Below, in pieces: positions 27,074 to 35,988 of a stretch of 64,000 nucleotides of DNA. Numbering within the stretch: the first letter of the stretch is position 1; every line of letters begins with the position of its first letter. The DNA comes from Promicromonospora umidemergens. Its GTDB lineage: Bacteria; Actinomycetota; Actinomycetes; Actinomycetales; Cellulomonadaceae. The position numbers and the translations under genes were made by a program. The notes beneath the pieces were generated by a model. The model worked only from the letters and a program-made list of their open reading frames with translations, made no database searches and was not told where the DNA came from. The stretch is from positions 1 through 64,000 of the forward strand of contig NZ_JAMTCT010000022.1 in assembly GCF_024171995.1 (NCBI RefSeq), read 5' to 3'.

Positions 27074-27895
27074 TCAGAGCAGCTGGGACCGGCGTCGGGG
27101 CTCGGCGGCCTCGCGCTCGATCTCCTCCTGCCGGCCCTGCCAGCCCCTGAACTTCTCCTGCGCCTCCAGCTCCGCCGCGCTGGGTGCCAGGCCGACCACC
27201 AGGAGCAGCAGGATCGTGCTGATGGTGACGCCGATGATCAGCGGGCCGAGCAGCGCGGCGACGGACACGCCGCCGTCCGGGATGATGACCGTGCCGGTGA
27301 CGACCTCGGCCCGCATGGCGGCCATGCCCGTGTAGTGCATGCCGGAGACAGCGACGCCCATGATGAGCATGGCGCCGGCGACCCCGGCGAAGTTGTGCAC
27401 CTTGGCCGAGAGCCAGAGGCCCGCTGTCGCCGCGACGATGCCGATGAGCACCGACATGAGCACGGTCGGCAGGTCATAGGTGACCTCGACACCGACGTGG
27501 ACGGCACGCATCCCCAGGTAGTGCATGGCCGAGATGCCCAGGCCCGTGACGATGCCCCCACCGACGAGCGCGAAGGGCCCGACGCCCGCCGCGCGGACGA
27601 TGAAGAGGCCGAGGCCCACGACGGCGATGGCGAGCAGGCCGCTGGCGATCGTCAGGGGGACGTCGAAGCGGGTCTCGGTGCCTCGCACGTGGAACCCGAG
27701 CATGGCGACGAAGTGCATCACCCAGATGCCGGTGCCCCCGATGGAGACGGCGCCGAGGGCGAGCCAGCCGGTGCTCGCGAGACCGTGGGAGACCCGCGCC
27801 CGGGCGGTGCAGGTCAGGCCGACGGCGCACCCGGCGCACGAGAGCAGGAACGAGATGATGGGCGTGACCCAGCCCAGCGCGAAGTGGTCGATCAT
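27074..27895 (-). CDS. MHYT-domain integral membrane sensor protein
   Basis: 273 aa with seven predicted membrane helices and three MHYT-type motifs (MHFVAML, MHYLGM, MHYTGM), proposed to bind a metal and sense oxygen, CO or NO. It ends in a charged helix (EEIEREAAEPRRR) with no GGDEF, EAL or kinase domain, so it would signal through a partner. ATG 27895 is preferred, with GGAGAG about 9 bases upstream. A longer minus-strand frame to 29,188 is a shadow of the next genes. Confidence 0.85.
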   Translation of the reverse strand: MIDHFALGWVTPIISFLLSCAGCAVGLTCTARARVSHGLASTGWLALGAVSIGGTGIWVMHFVAMLGFHVRGTETRFDVPLTIASGLLAIAVVGLGLFIVRAAGVGPFALVGGGIVTGLGISAMHYLGMRAVHVGVEVTYDLPTVLMSVLIGIVAATAGLWLSAKVHNFAGVAGAMLIMGVAVSGMHYTGMAAMRAEVVTGTVIIPDGGVSVAALLGPLIIGVTISTILLLLVVGLAPSAAELEAQEKFRGWQGRQEEIEREAAEPRRRSQLL

Positions 27896-28179
27896 GGTGG
27901 GGGCTCTCCAGCGGGTACGAGGTATGCGTGCGGCCGGCCGCTGACGGCGAACGGCGGCCGCGCCAGGGGCAAGGTCGTTGCGTGGGATCGCTTCCAAGTA
28001 AAAGGGGCCGAGATGCAAGATGCACCCTTTGTACAGGGTTAACTTTGCGGAGGAAGGGGTGATCTCTCCGGAACCCCGACGTCCTGTTTCCCCTCCGTTG
28101 TCCATCCGTGATATTGCGCCGGAGCGGCCGTGCGGGTGGCCAGGGTCACTGCATGGAGGGTGGCACAGGCGGTACAAAG
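27896..28179. other. Divergent intergenic region, MHYT gene and siderophore gene
   Basis: Holds both promoters. AT-rich around 27,995-28,060 (TTTGTACAGGGTTAAC). No riboswitch or gene recognised. Confidence 0.5.
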
Positions 28180-28198
28180 TTAGGTTAGGCTCACCGTC
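28180..28198 (+). promoter_or_regulatory. Iron box (DtxR/IdeR-type operator)
   Basis: TTAGGTTAGGCTCACC plus three bases matches about 16 of 19 positions of the DtxR/IdeR consensus (TTAGGTTAGSCTAACCTWA). It abuts the GTG start of the siderophore-interacting gene, so Fe-loaded repressor would block transcription directly at the start. Confidence 0.8.
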
Positions 28199-29176
28199 GT
28201 GACCACCAAGACCGAGGGGCTCCAAGCCAAGCCCTCGCGAATGTTCGACGTCGAGGTAGCGCGCGTGACGCGCCTGTGCCCGTCCTTCGTCCGCTTCACG
28301 TTCCGCGGCCCGGACCTGCACAAGTTCGCGGACAACGGCCGCGACCAACGCATCAAGCTCCTCCTCCCGGCACCTGGCGGCGGCTGGGAGGGCCTGCGCC
28401 GCGACGACCCCGACTGGTACGCCGCCTGGCGCTCGCTCCCGGACGAGCAGCGCAACCCGATGCGTACTTACACGGTCCGCACGGTGCGCCAGGACCTGCG
28501 CGAGGTCGACGTCGACGTCGTCATGCACGGTGACACCGGCCCGGCGTCGCGCTGGGCTCTCAACGCTGCCGCCGGCGACCCGCTGGTCATCATGGGCCCC
28601 AACGCCGAGTACGAGGGCACGCACGGGGGCGTGGAGTTCGCCCCGCCGTCGTCCAGCCACGCGCTGCTGCTCGCGGGTGACGAGACCGCGGTGCCTGCCA
28701 TCGCCGCGATCTGCGAGTCCCTGCCCGCCGACGCCGTGGGAGAGATCTTCCTCGAGGTGCCGCACCCTGAGGACGGCTGGCAGCTCGGCGCACCCGACGG
28801 TGTGCGCGTGCACTGGCTGGCGCGCGACGGGCGGGAGCACGGCGACGTGCTGGTCCCCGCCGTCCAGGAGGCCGCCGACCGGCTGCTCGCGATGGGTGTG
28901 CGGCCGTCGTCGGACAGTGCGCCCTCCCTCACCGCCGCCGGCGTGCACCTGTCGGGTGAGGTGGACGACGTCGACATCGACACCGGGATCCTCTGGGAGG
29001 TGCCGGTCGACGAGGCGGGCCGCCCCCTGGCTCAGGACACCGTGCTGTACGCGTGGCTCGCGGGCGAGGCAGGCGTCATCAAGACGCTGCGCCGCTATCT
29101 CGTGAACGAGTGCCAGGTGGACCGCAAGTCCGTGGCGTTCATGGGCTACTGGCGCAAGGGCCGCGCGGAGAACTGA
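28199..29176 (+). CDS. Siderophore-interacting FAD-dependent ferric reductase
   Basis: A 325-aa SIP/ViuB-family flavoprotein that releases iron from imported ferric siderophores in the cytoplasm. Motifs: FAD-binding barrel [10 protein letters not shown] and RTYTVR, NAD(P)H domain [21 protein letters not shown], and the family C-terminus [10 protein letters not shown]. The start GTG 28199 directly follows the iron box, suggesting a leaderless or very short leader; ATG 28241 is an alternative. Confidence 0.9.
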   Translation: MTTKTEGLQAKPSRMFDVEVARVTRLCPSFVRFTFRGPDLHKFADNGRDQRIKLLLPAPGGGWEGLRRDDPDWYAAWRSLPDEQRNPMRTYTVRTVRQDLREVDVDVVMHGDTGPASRWALNAAAGDPLVIMGPNAEYEGTHGGVEFAPPSSSHALLLAGDETAVPAIAAICESLPADAVGEIFLEVPHPEDGWQLGAPDGVRVHWLARDGREHGDVLVPAVQEAADRLLAMGVRPSSDSAPSLTAAGVHLSGEVDDVDIDTGILWEVPVDEAGRPLAQDTVLYAWLAGEAGVIKTLRRYLVNECQVDRKSVAFMGYWRKGRAEN

Positions 29177-29274
29177 GTCCGGCTGCATCCCGCGTCACCC
29201 ACCCGATATCGCGTTCGACCGCAAAAGCCGAGGCCAATGTGGTAAATATCGGACCCTGACGTTCGGGAGGACGT

Positions 29275-31272
29275 ATGGGTGCGATGGGGCAGCCGGTAGA
29301 CAAGAACGAGCGCCGGGAGGGCGGGGCCCGGCCGTGGTGGGGGGACCACCGGACGACGGCGGTCGTGGTGCTCGGCGCGGCCGCCAGCATCTGCGCGGCC
29401 GCGATGGGCGTCGTGGACCGGGGCACCCAGATCGTCCTTCTGGTCGTCATCGTCGGGCTTGCCCTGGCAGGGCTGGCCGCTCTCGTCCGGGTGCGGACCT
29501 ATGCGCGCTGGTTCGCGGCGGCCTGGAAGTGGGTGCGGAGCCACCGGCTGGTCGTCGCCGTGGTGACGGTGGTGGGCCTGGCCGGCTCGACGGGCGTGGC
29601 GGTGGCTCTGGAGTCCGCACGGTCCTGCGAGGACCCGACAGAGGTGGCGGTCGTGGTCCCGGAGGACGGCGTCGGCGGCTTCACGGCGGTCGCTGACGCC
29701 TTCGAGCGGGACTCGACCACGGCGTTCTCCTGCCCCCGGTACCACGTGACGACGTTCGGCATGGGGTGGCCCGCGCTGCGCACGGCGCTGGGCTCGGGCT
29801 GGGGAGCGGCGAGCGACGACGACGTGACCACGCTCGAGCTCGGTCCCCGGCCGGACGTGTGGCTGGCGGAGACCGAGGTCCAGGTGGAGATGGCGGCCCC
29901 GCAGAGGGCCGGCACCGGCTTCACGATCGCCGAGCCGACGCTCGTGGCCCGTTCGCCGCTGGTCGTCGCGGTGCCGGAGCAGCACGAGCTGGCGCTGCGC
30001 GCGGCCGTGCTGCCCGAAGACGCGGTCCCCGTGCTGGTCGACGCGGCCGGCACGGTGGGCCACGACGTCGTGCGGGCCAACCCGGACGCGTCCTTCGTCG
30101 CCGCGCTGCACACCGAGCTCCTCTACGCAGGGTCCGAGCCCGAGACGCACGAGGCGCTGGAGCTGGACCTCGGTCATGCCCTGGAACGGGTGGGCCTGCC
30201 GTTCGGGAGCGACGGCGCGCTGCTGTGCCGGCTGGACGAGGTGTCGGAGAGCGAGCCCCCTCGGGTGGCGGTGCTGACCAGCGAGCGCGCGATGATCGAC
30301 CGTGACGCGGCCTGCCCCGTCACGGCGGGCGGCGACGGTGACGCCGCCCTGGTCCCGTTCTACCCCGGCTCCGCCCTCGCCCTCGGCCTCGACTACCAGG
30401 CAGTGCGGCTCACCTGGACCGACGCCCAGCCCTCCGACCGCAGAGCCGACGCGGCGACCGCCTTCGTCGAGTGGCTCGAGACGGACGCGGGGCAGGTGGC
30501 TCTCGTTCAGGAGGCGAAGGTGCGCGGCGTGGACGGGCAGCCGCCGTCGGACACGGACGGACCGTTGCCCGGCCTCAAGGACGCCTCGGTGGTCGAGCCG
30601 GCCGAGCCGGGCGCGAGGTCGGAGCGCATGGGAACGATCGAGGATCTTTACCACGAAGCCCGGCGTCCGGCACGGGTCCTGGTGCTGGTGGACTCGTCAG
30701 CCTCCATGGGCAGATCGGCGGACGGCGACCGGCTGCGCCTCAACGTCGCCAAGCGCGGTGTGCTGGGGGCGCTCACGCACCTCGACGAGTCGGACGAGGT
30801 GAGCATCTGGCCGTTCTCCGGGGATGCCGGTTCGAGTCCCGACGACGAGATGGACCTGACCAGGATCGACGAGGCCAAGGCTCAGGCGACGGAGCTGCTG
30901 GGCGAGCTGGAGCCCGGCGGACGTACGCCGCTGTACGACGCGATCGACGCCGGCACGTCCCACCTGGTCGGTATGGACCCGGACGGCGCATCACGCAGGC
31001 ACCTGACCGCGCTGATCGTCCTGACCGACGGGGAGAACCGGCCGGGCGGAGGTCCCGGTGCCGAGCTGTCGGCGCAGGACCTGATGCGCTCGGCGCACGC
31101 GGAGGCCGCAGCGGGCGTCCGGGTCTATGTCGTAGCGGTGGGAGAGGCGTCGTGCCAGGTGAGCGAGCTGCGGGAGATCGCGGCGGAGTGGGACGGCGAG
31201 TGCTGGGACACCTCGTTCGGTGAGCTGGAGAGCACGCTGGGCAGCCTGTTCGGACAGCTAGGAGGTCGGTGA
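29275..31272 (+). CDS. Membrane-anchored solute-binding plus von Willebrand A domain protein
   Basis: 665 aa. Three N-terminal membrane segments (about 27-47, 51-71, 91-111) are followed by a periplasmic-binding-like region (about 120-440; PTEVAVVVPEDGVGGFTAVADAFE, PDVWLAETEVQVEMA) and a C-terminal vWA domain with a complete MIDAS: LVDSSASMG, GRTPLYDA and VLTDGEN. It probably works outside the membrane, binding a metal-dependent protein ligand. ATG 29275 has GGGAGG. It is coupled to a second solute-binding protein gene 1 bp downstream; no permease or ATPase is nearby. Confidence 0.8.
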   Translation: MGAMGQPVDKNERREGGARPWWGDHRTTAVVVLGAAASICAAAMGVVDRGTQIVLLVVIVGLALAGLAALVRVRTYARWFAAAWKWVRSHRLVVAVVTVVGLAGSTGVAVALESARSCEDPTEVAVVVPEDGVGGFTAVADAFERDSTTAFSCPRYHVTTFGMGWPALRTALGSGWGAASDDDVTTLELGPRPDVWLAETEVQVEMAAPQRAGTGFTIAEPTLVARSPLVVAVPEQHELALRAAVLPEDAVPVLVDAAGTVGHDVVRANPDASFVAALHTELLYAGSEPETHEALELDLGHALERVGLPFGSDGALLCRLDEVSESEPPRVAVLTSERAMIDRDAACPVTAGGDGDAALVPFYPGSALALGLDYQAVRLTWTDAQPSDRRADAATAFVEWLETDAGQVALVQEAKVRGVDGQPPSDTDGPLPGLKDASVVEPAEPGARSERMGTIEDLYHEARRPARVLVLVDSSASMGRSADGDRLRLNVAKRGVLGALTHLDESDEVSIWPFSGDAGSSPDDEMDLTRIDEAKAQATELLGELEPGGRTPLYDAIDAGTSHLVGMDPDGASRRHLTALIVLTDGENRPGGGPGAELSAQDLMRSAHAEAAAGVRVYVVAVGEASCQVSELREIAAEWDGECWDTSFGELESTLGSLFGQLGGR

Positions 31273-31273
31273 C

Positions 31274-32752
31274 GTGACCGGTGGCGTTGACGGTTCCGGT
31301 GTGGCAGGCAGCGGGACGGATGGTGGAACGCACGCCTGGACCACCCGCCGCGGGTTCTTCGTCGGTGGTGCGCTCGGGCTCCTTGTGGGCGCGGGCCTTC
31401 CGCTGGGGTTCGAGCAGCTGTTCGGCAGGGCTGCCGACCTGGAGACGTTCTCGCTGGGGGACGGGCTCACGATCCTCAGCGGGCGCGACGAGACCGAAGG
31501 TGGGCAGCGCCATCGGCTCGTGGACCTCTGGAACCGGGTGCACGTGGACCACCCCGCGCGGATCGTCGAGGTGTCGAGCAACGCAGACCGTGCCTACAGC
31601 ACCATGCTGTCTGCCGCGCAGGCGGGCGATCCCGGCTACGACCTCTACAACCTGGACATCCCGTGGGTGCCGCAGTTCGCGCAGAGCGGCTACCTCCGGG
31701 TGCTCGACGGCGCGACCGGTGACGGGTTCCTTGGCAAGCCGTGGGCCGCCGGGACCTGGGAGGGCGCGACGTACGCGCTGCCGTTCAACTCGGACGTCGG
31801 CCTGCTGTACTACAACCTCGACCTGATCGACGAGTACTACAAGGCCAAGGGTGAGGAGGCGCCCAGCACCGGCCCGGTCCCCGCGCATACCAGCTGGGCC
31901 GAGCTGGACACGTTCGCGCACGAGGTCTTCGCCGAGGTCGGGGGCGACCGGCGCGGGCTGGACCGCCCGGTCGTGGATACGCCGATCGCTCTGCAGCTGG
32001 CGGACTACGAGGGGTTCACGGTCAACCTCTGGGAGATCCTGCTGAGCTTGGACGCCGTCTCGGTGGACGCCACGAACCGACCGGTCTTCGAGGACGTCGA
32101 CGGGATCCGTGCGGCCGTCACGAGCCTGGCGAAGGGCCTGCGCACGCCGTCGGGCGGCCCGGCGACGTCGTTCGCGTTCGACGAGCAGGGCTCGCTGGCC
32201 GCCTTCGCCGGGGGGCGCGCGGTCTTCCTGCGGCACTGGCCGCGGGCGCTGCGCCTGCTGCGCGGCGAGGACTCGGTGCCGTTCGAAGTGGGGTTCATGG
32301 CGCTGCCCGGCGGTGGCGTGCTCGGCGGGCAGAGCCTTGCCGTGTCCGCCGCGTCCAGGTACCCGGTGGCGGCCCGGCGGCTCGCCGAGTTTCTCACGAA
32401 CGAGCGCAGCCACCAGCTGCTCTTCGAGCACGGTGGTTTCGCCGCGAGCCGCGAGGCGCCCTACCACGACCCCTCGGCCCCTTATGGCGATCCCGAGGGG
32501 TCCGGGTCAGAGGAACCGGTGGAAGACGGCCCCGAGCGTGATTCGAACGAAACGCTGCGGTCGGCGCTGGACGGGGCGTCGCCTCGTCCGCACCTGCAGC
32601 ACTACGTCGAGCTCAGCGAGGAGTTCCGCCGGTACGTCCGAGCCGCCCTGGTGCCGGGCGGGTCTGCGGACGGGGGCGACGTGCCGTTCGACGGCGCCGA
32701 GTTCGCCGAGCGCATGGACGCGGCGATGAGCGGCAAGGTCGCCCCCGCCTGA
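31274..32752 (+). CDS. Extracellular solute-binding protein without a cognate permease
   Basis: 492 aa with a Tat-like signal (TTRRGFFVGGALGLLVGAGLPL), then an ABC-sugar-type binding fold (LTILSGRDETEGGQRHRLVDLWNRVH, AGDPGYDLYNLDIPWVPQFAQSGYL, YALPFNSDVGLLYYNLDL). No lipobox Cys is seen, so it may stay anchored by its signal helix. GTG 31274 has GGAGGT 8 bases upstream, 1 bp after the vWA gene. The pair probably acts as one surface module rather than as a transporter part. Confidence 0.8.
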   Translation: MTGGVDGSGVAGSGTDGGTHAWTTRRGFFVGGALGLLVGAGLPLGFEQLFGRAADLETFSLGDGLTILSGRDETEGGQRHRLVDLWNRVHVDHPARIVEVSSNADRAYSTMLSAAQAGDPGYDLYNLDIPWVPQFAQSGYLRVLDGATGDGFLGKPWAAGTWEGATYALPFNSDVGLLYYNLDLIDEYYKAKGEEAPSTGPVPAHTSWAELDTFAHEVFAEVGGDRRGLDRPVVDTPIALQLADYEGFTVNLWEILLSLDAVSVDATNRPVFEDVDGIRAAVTSLAKGLRTPSGGPATSFAFDEQGSLAAFAGGRAVFLRHWPRALRLLRGEDSVPFEVGFMALPGGGVLGGQSLAVSAASRYPVAARRLAEFLTNERSHQLLFEHGGFAASREAPYHDPSAPYGDPEGSGSEEPVEDGPERDSNETLRSALDGASPRPHLQHYVELSEEFRRYVRAALVPGGSADGGDVPFDGAEFAERMDAAMSGKVAPA

Positions 32753-32829
32753 CCCTCTTGGTCGTGGGCGTGATCATCGCGCCTGAAGCGGGCAGGAAGT
32801 CTCAACGGTCGCTCACGAGCACGGGGGCG

Positions 32830-33408
32830 TCAGCGAGTGGTGCCAAGGTCCTCCGTCACCTCGACGCCCGGCATGCTGCACAGCAACGGCCCTGGCATGA
32901 GCAGCTTGGACCGTCGGACGCCGGAGCCCATGAGCGCCATCGTGCCCTCCTCGGTGAACCGGGAGTCGACGAGCACGCGGTAGCCCTCTGGCAGGCCGAC
33001 GGGGGTGATGCCGCCGTACTCCATGCCCGACTCGGCCACCGCGCGGTCCATCGGCAGGAACGACGCCTTGCGCACGTCGAGCAGCTTGCGCACCCGCTTG
33101 TTGACGTCGGCGAACGTGCTGGCAGGGACGACGCAGGCCGCGATGCGCTCGTCCTCTCCCCGCTTGCCCGCCACGAGCACGCAGTTGGCCGACGCCTCCG
33201 GCGGCAGGCCGTGCAGCTCGTTGAGCGTGGCCGTCTCGGCGTGCTCCGGGTCGATCTCGGTGACGGCCACGAGGCCGGCGACCCGCGGGTCGGCGTCGGC
33301 CCAGGCAGTCAGGGCTGCACGTACCGGCTCGGCGAGGAGGTCGGGGCGCTCCAGCGCGGGCGCCCAGACCAGGTCGCCCAGCGTGGGCAGGGTGGCGTTC
33401 CCGCTCAT
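32830..33408 (-). CDS. YbaK/EbsC-family aminoacyl-tRNA deacylase
   Basis: A 192-aa trans-editing domain protein that would hydrolyse mischarged tRNA (Cys-tRNAPro or similar). Visible are the conserved Lys region NKRVRKLLDVRKASFLPMDRAVAESGMEYGGITPVGLP and the substrate pocket GVRRSKLLM. ATG 33408 overlaps the stop of the PEBP gene (ATGA), so the two are cotranscribed. Confidence 0.85.
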   Translation of the reverse strand: MSGNATLPTLGDLVWAPALERPDLLAEPVRAALTAWADADPRVAGLVAVTEIDPEHAETATLNELHGLPPEASANCVLVAGKRGEDERIAACVVPASTFADVNKRVRKLLDVRKASFLPMDRAVAESGMEYGGITPVGLPEGYRVLVDSRFTEEGTMALMGSGVRRSKLLMPGPLLCSMPGVEVTEDLGTTR

Positions 33409-33941
33409 CGGCTGTACGTCGCCGTCAGCGTGGCGCGCCCCAGCAGGTGGAAGTACACGTTGAACGCCACCTGCGCGTTGGTGTTGTCCGGGCCCAGCCC
33501 CAGCTCGCCTGGTTCGACGGAGAGGGCGTGCACGGCGAAGATGTACCGGTGCGGGTGATCGCCGGGCGGCGGGCCCGCGCCCTCGAACCCCGGCGTGTGG
33601 CCGTCGCTGTGGGTGTGGAACGCGCCGGCGGGCAGGCCCGAGCCGTCGGGTGCGCCCGCGCCGGTGTCGAGCGATGTCACATCGGCGGGGAGGTCCACGA
33701 CGGTCCAGTGCTGGTAGCCCATCGGCGTCGGAGCGTCGGGGTCGTAGCAGGTCACGACGAACGACTTGGTGCCCTTGGGAGAGCCGCTCCACTCCAGCGC
33801 GGGGGAGATGTTCTGGTCGTGCGCGGCGTGTGCGTCCGGCATGCGCTCGCCGTCGGTCAGGTTGCTGCTCGTCAGCGAGAAGGTCGCGGGAGCGGGCAGC
33901 AGCGTGTAGGGGTCCGGCGGGTAGGGGCGAGTGAAGTCCAT
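33405..33941 (-). CDS. YbhB/YbcL-family (PEBP-like) protein
   Basis: A 178-aa phosphatidylethanolamine-binding-protein fold: SFVVTCYDPDAPTPMGYQHWTVVDLP (DPDAP and HW signature), a GP-rich loop and HRYIFAVHAL. The family binds anionic ligands; its role in bacteria is poorly known. ATG 33941 matches the family N-terminus; the longer frame runs into the repeat array upstream. Confidence 0.9.
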   Translation of the reverse strand: MDFTRPYPPDPYTLLPAPATFSLTSSNLTDGERMPDAHAAHDQNISPALEWSGSPKGTKSFVVTCYDPDAPTPMGYQHWTVVDLPADVTSLDTGAGAPDGSGLPAGAFHTHSDGHTPGFEGAGPPPGDHPHRYIFAVHALSVEPGELGLGPDNTNAQVAFNVYFHLLGRATLTATYSR

Positions 33942-34074
33942 GGCCCCACTCTGCCGAATCGCCGGGGCTGGTGCCAGCGACCCGGCCGGGTGGATCTCGA
34001 GCGTGCTGGTGCTGGCGGTGGTGCTGGTTTGGGGTCGTGCCGATGGCTGTTCGGTCAGTGCCGTGGGTGTGTCG

Positions 34075-34325
34075 TGGAGTGCCGAGCCGCAAGTTGCACG
34101 TGACGCGTGTGAGTTCTGGAGTGCCGAGCCGCAAGTTGCACGTGGCTCGTGTGGCCGATCTGCAAGATAAGGGTCGATCAGGGCCTTGATCGACACCTGT
34201 CTTGCGTTTCGGCGCTGGTGGTGACGTGAAGGTTGCGGTTCGGCATCCTGATCACCGCGGGCCGACGCGCAGGTTGCGGTTCGGCGTCCTGCTGCGCGCC
34301 GGTCGACACGTAGGTTGCGGTTCGG
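34075..34325. repeat. Array of about five short repeats in two orientations
   Basis: Two copies of TGGAGTGCCGAGCCGCAAG-type units (34075-34102 and 34117-34144, identical over 28 bp, 42-bp period) are followed by three copies in the opposite orientation (34227-34245, 34267-34285, 34307-34325, each ending in AGGTTGCGGTTCGGC, about 40-bp period). Consensus in one orientation is GCCGARCCGCAASYTRCRC. A weaker partial copy lies near 34,202. The whole 34,000-34,400 gap carries no gene. Confidence 0.8.
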
Positions 34326-34398
34326 CCGTCGTGGGCTTAGCCAGAGTCTGGGCTTCGTCGCCGCGGGGTCTGTTCGGTCGACGCGTTCAGCGACCCGC

Positions 34399-35022
34399 TC
34401 AGCCCACGCGCAGCAGGTGGCGGAACGCCGTCCGCGCCCGTTCCGGGCTGGGCTCGTCGCCGGTGATGAGGTCCGCGTAGGTGAGTGACTCCGAAACGCG
34501 CACCAGCAGGTAGGCGAGCTCCTCCGGGGTGATGGTGCCGCCGAACGGCTGCTCGCCGAGGTCGCGGAGCACGAGCCACTCGACGGTCGCGACGAAACGC
34601 TGCTGGATGGGGCTGTCGGCGGTGGTGAGCAGCCGCAGGGAGCGGGCCGGCTCGCGGCGCAGGAACGCGCGGAAGTAGTCGGCGACGATCAGGTCGTGCG
34701 CGAAGGTGGTCAGGAGGTCGGCGAGCCGCTCGGCGCCGGTCAGGTGCTCCGTCGCGCGCTCGGCCTGCACCAGCGTGGGCACGGCGAGCGACCACAGCAC
34801 CTCGCTGAGCAGCGCGTCCCGGTTGCCGACCCAGCGGAAGACCGACGTCCGGTCGACGCCGAGCTGCCCGGCCAGTGGGCCCATGTCGATGCGGTAGCCC
34901 TCGATGAAGGTGTCGCGCGCGAGGTCCAGCACACGCTGCGCCTCGGGGCGCGTGGCCAGCCGAGCGGAGAGGCGGCTCGGCGCGGCTTCCAGGCCGACGG
35001 TCGCTATCGACGTCGTTGACAT
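34399..35022 (-). CDS. QsdR-like TetR-family regulator
   Basis: A 207-aa regulator with an N-terminal HTH (RIDMGPLAGQLGVDRTSVFRWVGNRDALLSEVLW) and a C-terminal domain of QsdR type (YFRAFLRREPARSLRLLTTADSPIQQRFV, PEELAYLLVRVSESLTYADLITGDEP). QsdR of Rhodococcus controls gamma-lactone (quorum-signal) catabolism. It is divergent from the catabolic cluster starting at 35171. ATG 35022 is preferred because the longer frame from 35061 would run into the shared promoter motif. Confidence 0.8.
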   Translation of the reverse strand: MSTTSIATVGLEAAPSRLSARLATRPEAQRVLDLARDTFIEGYRIDMGPLAGQLGVDRTSVFRWVGNRDALLSEVLWSLAVPTLVQAERATEHLTGAERLADLLTTFAHDLIVADYFRAFLRREPARSLRLLTTADSPIQQRFVATVEWLVLRDLGEQPFGGTITPEELAYLLVRVSESLTYADLITGDEPSPERARTAFRHLLRVG

Positions 35023-35053
35023 GCCGACCATCCAACCGCTACCCGACTCCCGT

Positions 35054-35079
35054 TGCAACAATATGCGAAACGATGCATA
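35054..35079. promoter_or_regulatory. Shared motif TGCAAC-N12-GATGCATA, copy 1
   Basis: In the divergent region between the QsdR-like gene and the first SDR. The same motif with the same 12-base spacer stands at 48052-48077, also in a divergent region of this cluster. It could be the QsdR-like operator or a promoter pair. Confidence 0.5.
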
Positions 35080-35144
35080 TGGGGCATCAGCGAAAACATG
35101 TACTCTACCCGGCGCGGCAGGGCTGTGCTACGGTGCCACCACAA

Positions 35145-35158
35145 ACCGACCAGACGGT
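35145..35158. promoter_or_regulatory. TetR-type operator, copy 1 (ACCGACCAGACGGT)
   Basis: ACCGAC-CA-GACGGT, one mismatch from the palindrome ACCGAC-N2-GTCGGT, 12 bp before the GTG of the first SDR. Two more copies precede the ABC transporter and an acyl-CoA dehydrogenase. Confidence 0.7.
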
Positions 35159-35170
35159 ATGGAGGAGTGC

Positions 35171-35947
35171 GTGGCTGACAGCGTCGTCGCCGGCAGGTTC
35201 GAGGGCAGGGTCGCCCTGGTCACGGGCGGGAGCAGGGGAATAGGTCTCGCGATCGCCCGTCGCATCGTGGCGGAGGGCGGTCGGGTCGTGGTCACCGGAC
35301 GCTCCGCCGACACCCTGGCCGGAGCGGTCGCCGAGCTCGGCGTGGACCGCGCCCTCGGCATCGCAGGCAAGGCCGACGACGCCGAGCACCGCGCGCAGGT
35401 CGTCGCCCGGACGATCGACCACTTCGGACGACTGGACCACCTGGTGAACAACGCCGGGATCAACCCCGCCTGGGGCCCGCTCACCCAGCTCGACGTCGGC
35501 GTGGCCCGCAAGATCCTCGAGGTGAACGTGATCGCCGCGCTGGAGTGGACCCGCGAGGCGGTCGCCGCCGCAGGGGCCCCAGCGGCGCACGGCCTGCGCT
35601 CGATCGTGAACATGGCGTCGGTGGCCGGCACGGCGTCGGGCCCGAACATCGCCTTCTACGGCGTCTCCAAGGCGGCCCTCATCAACCTGACGATCCAGCT
35701 CGCCGACGAGCTCGCCCCGACGACGCGCGTCAACGCGCTCGCGCCCGCGGTGGTCAAGACGCGGCTGGCCCGCGCCCTCTACGAGGGCCGCGAGGAGGAG
35801 GCGGCCGCCGCCTACCCGCTGCGTCGGCTCGGGGTCCCGGACGACGTCGCCGGCCCGGCCGCCTTCCTCCTGTCCGACGACGCCGCCTGGGTGACCGGCC
35901 AGACGCTCCTGGTCGACGGCGGCGCGAGCGTGCGGACCGCCCTGTGA
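35171..35947 (+). CDS. SDR-family oxidoreductase
   Basis: A 258-aa short-chain dehydrogenase: cofactor motif TGGSRGIG, NNAG, catalytic Ser-Tyr-Lys (NMASVAG, YGVSK) and the C-terminal LLVDGGAS. Likely oxidises or reduces a hydroxyl/keto acyl intermediate in the cytoplasm. GTG 35171 is chosen for GGAGG at 35161-35165. It follows a TetR-type operator, and the TetR gene begins 41 bp after its stop. Confidence 0.85.
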   Translation: MADSVVAGRFEGRVALVTGGSRGIGLAIARRIVAEGGRVVVTGRSADTLAGAVAELGVDRALGIAGKADDAEHRAQVVARTIDHFGRLDHLVNNAGINPAWGPLTQLDVGVARKILEVNVIAALEWTREAVAAAGAPAAHGLRSIVNMASVAGTASGPNIAFYGVSKAALINLTIQLADELAPTTRVNALAPAVVKTRLARALYEGREEEAAAAYPLRRLGVPDDVAGPAAFLLSDDAAWVTGQTLLVDGGASVRTAL

Positions 35948-35988
35948 TCCGGCCGGTGCAGGCGGTCGCGACGGTGAAGGATGAGGCC

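Noticed and set aside
27074-29188. 704-codon minus frame extending beyond the MHYT protein
   Set aside because: The first 430 codons are antisense to the siderophore gene; the family N-terminus matches ATG 27895.
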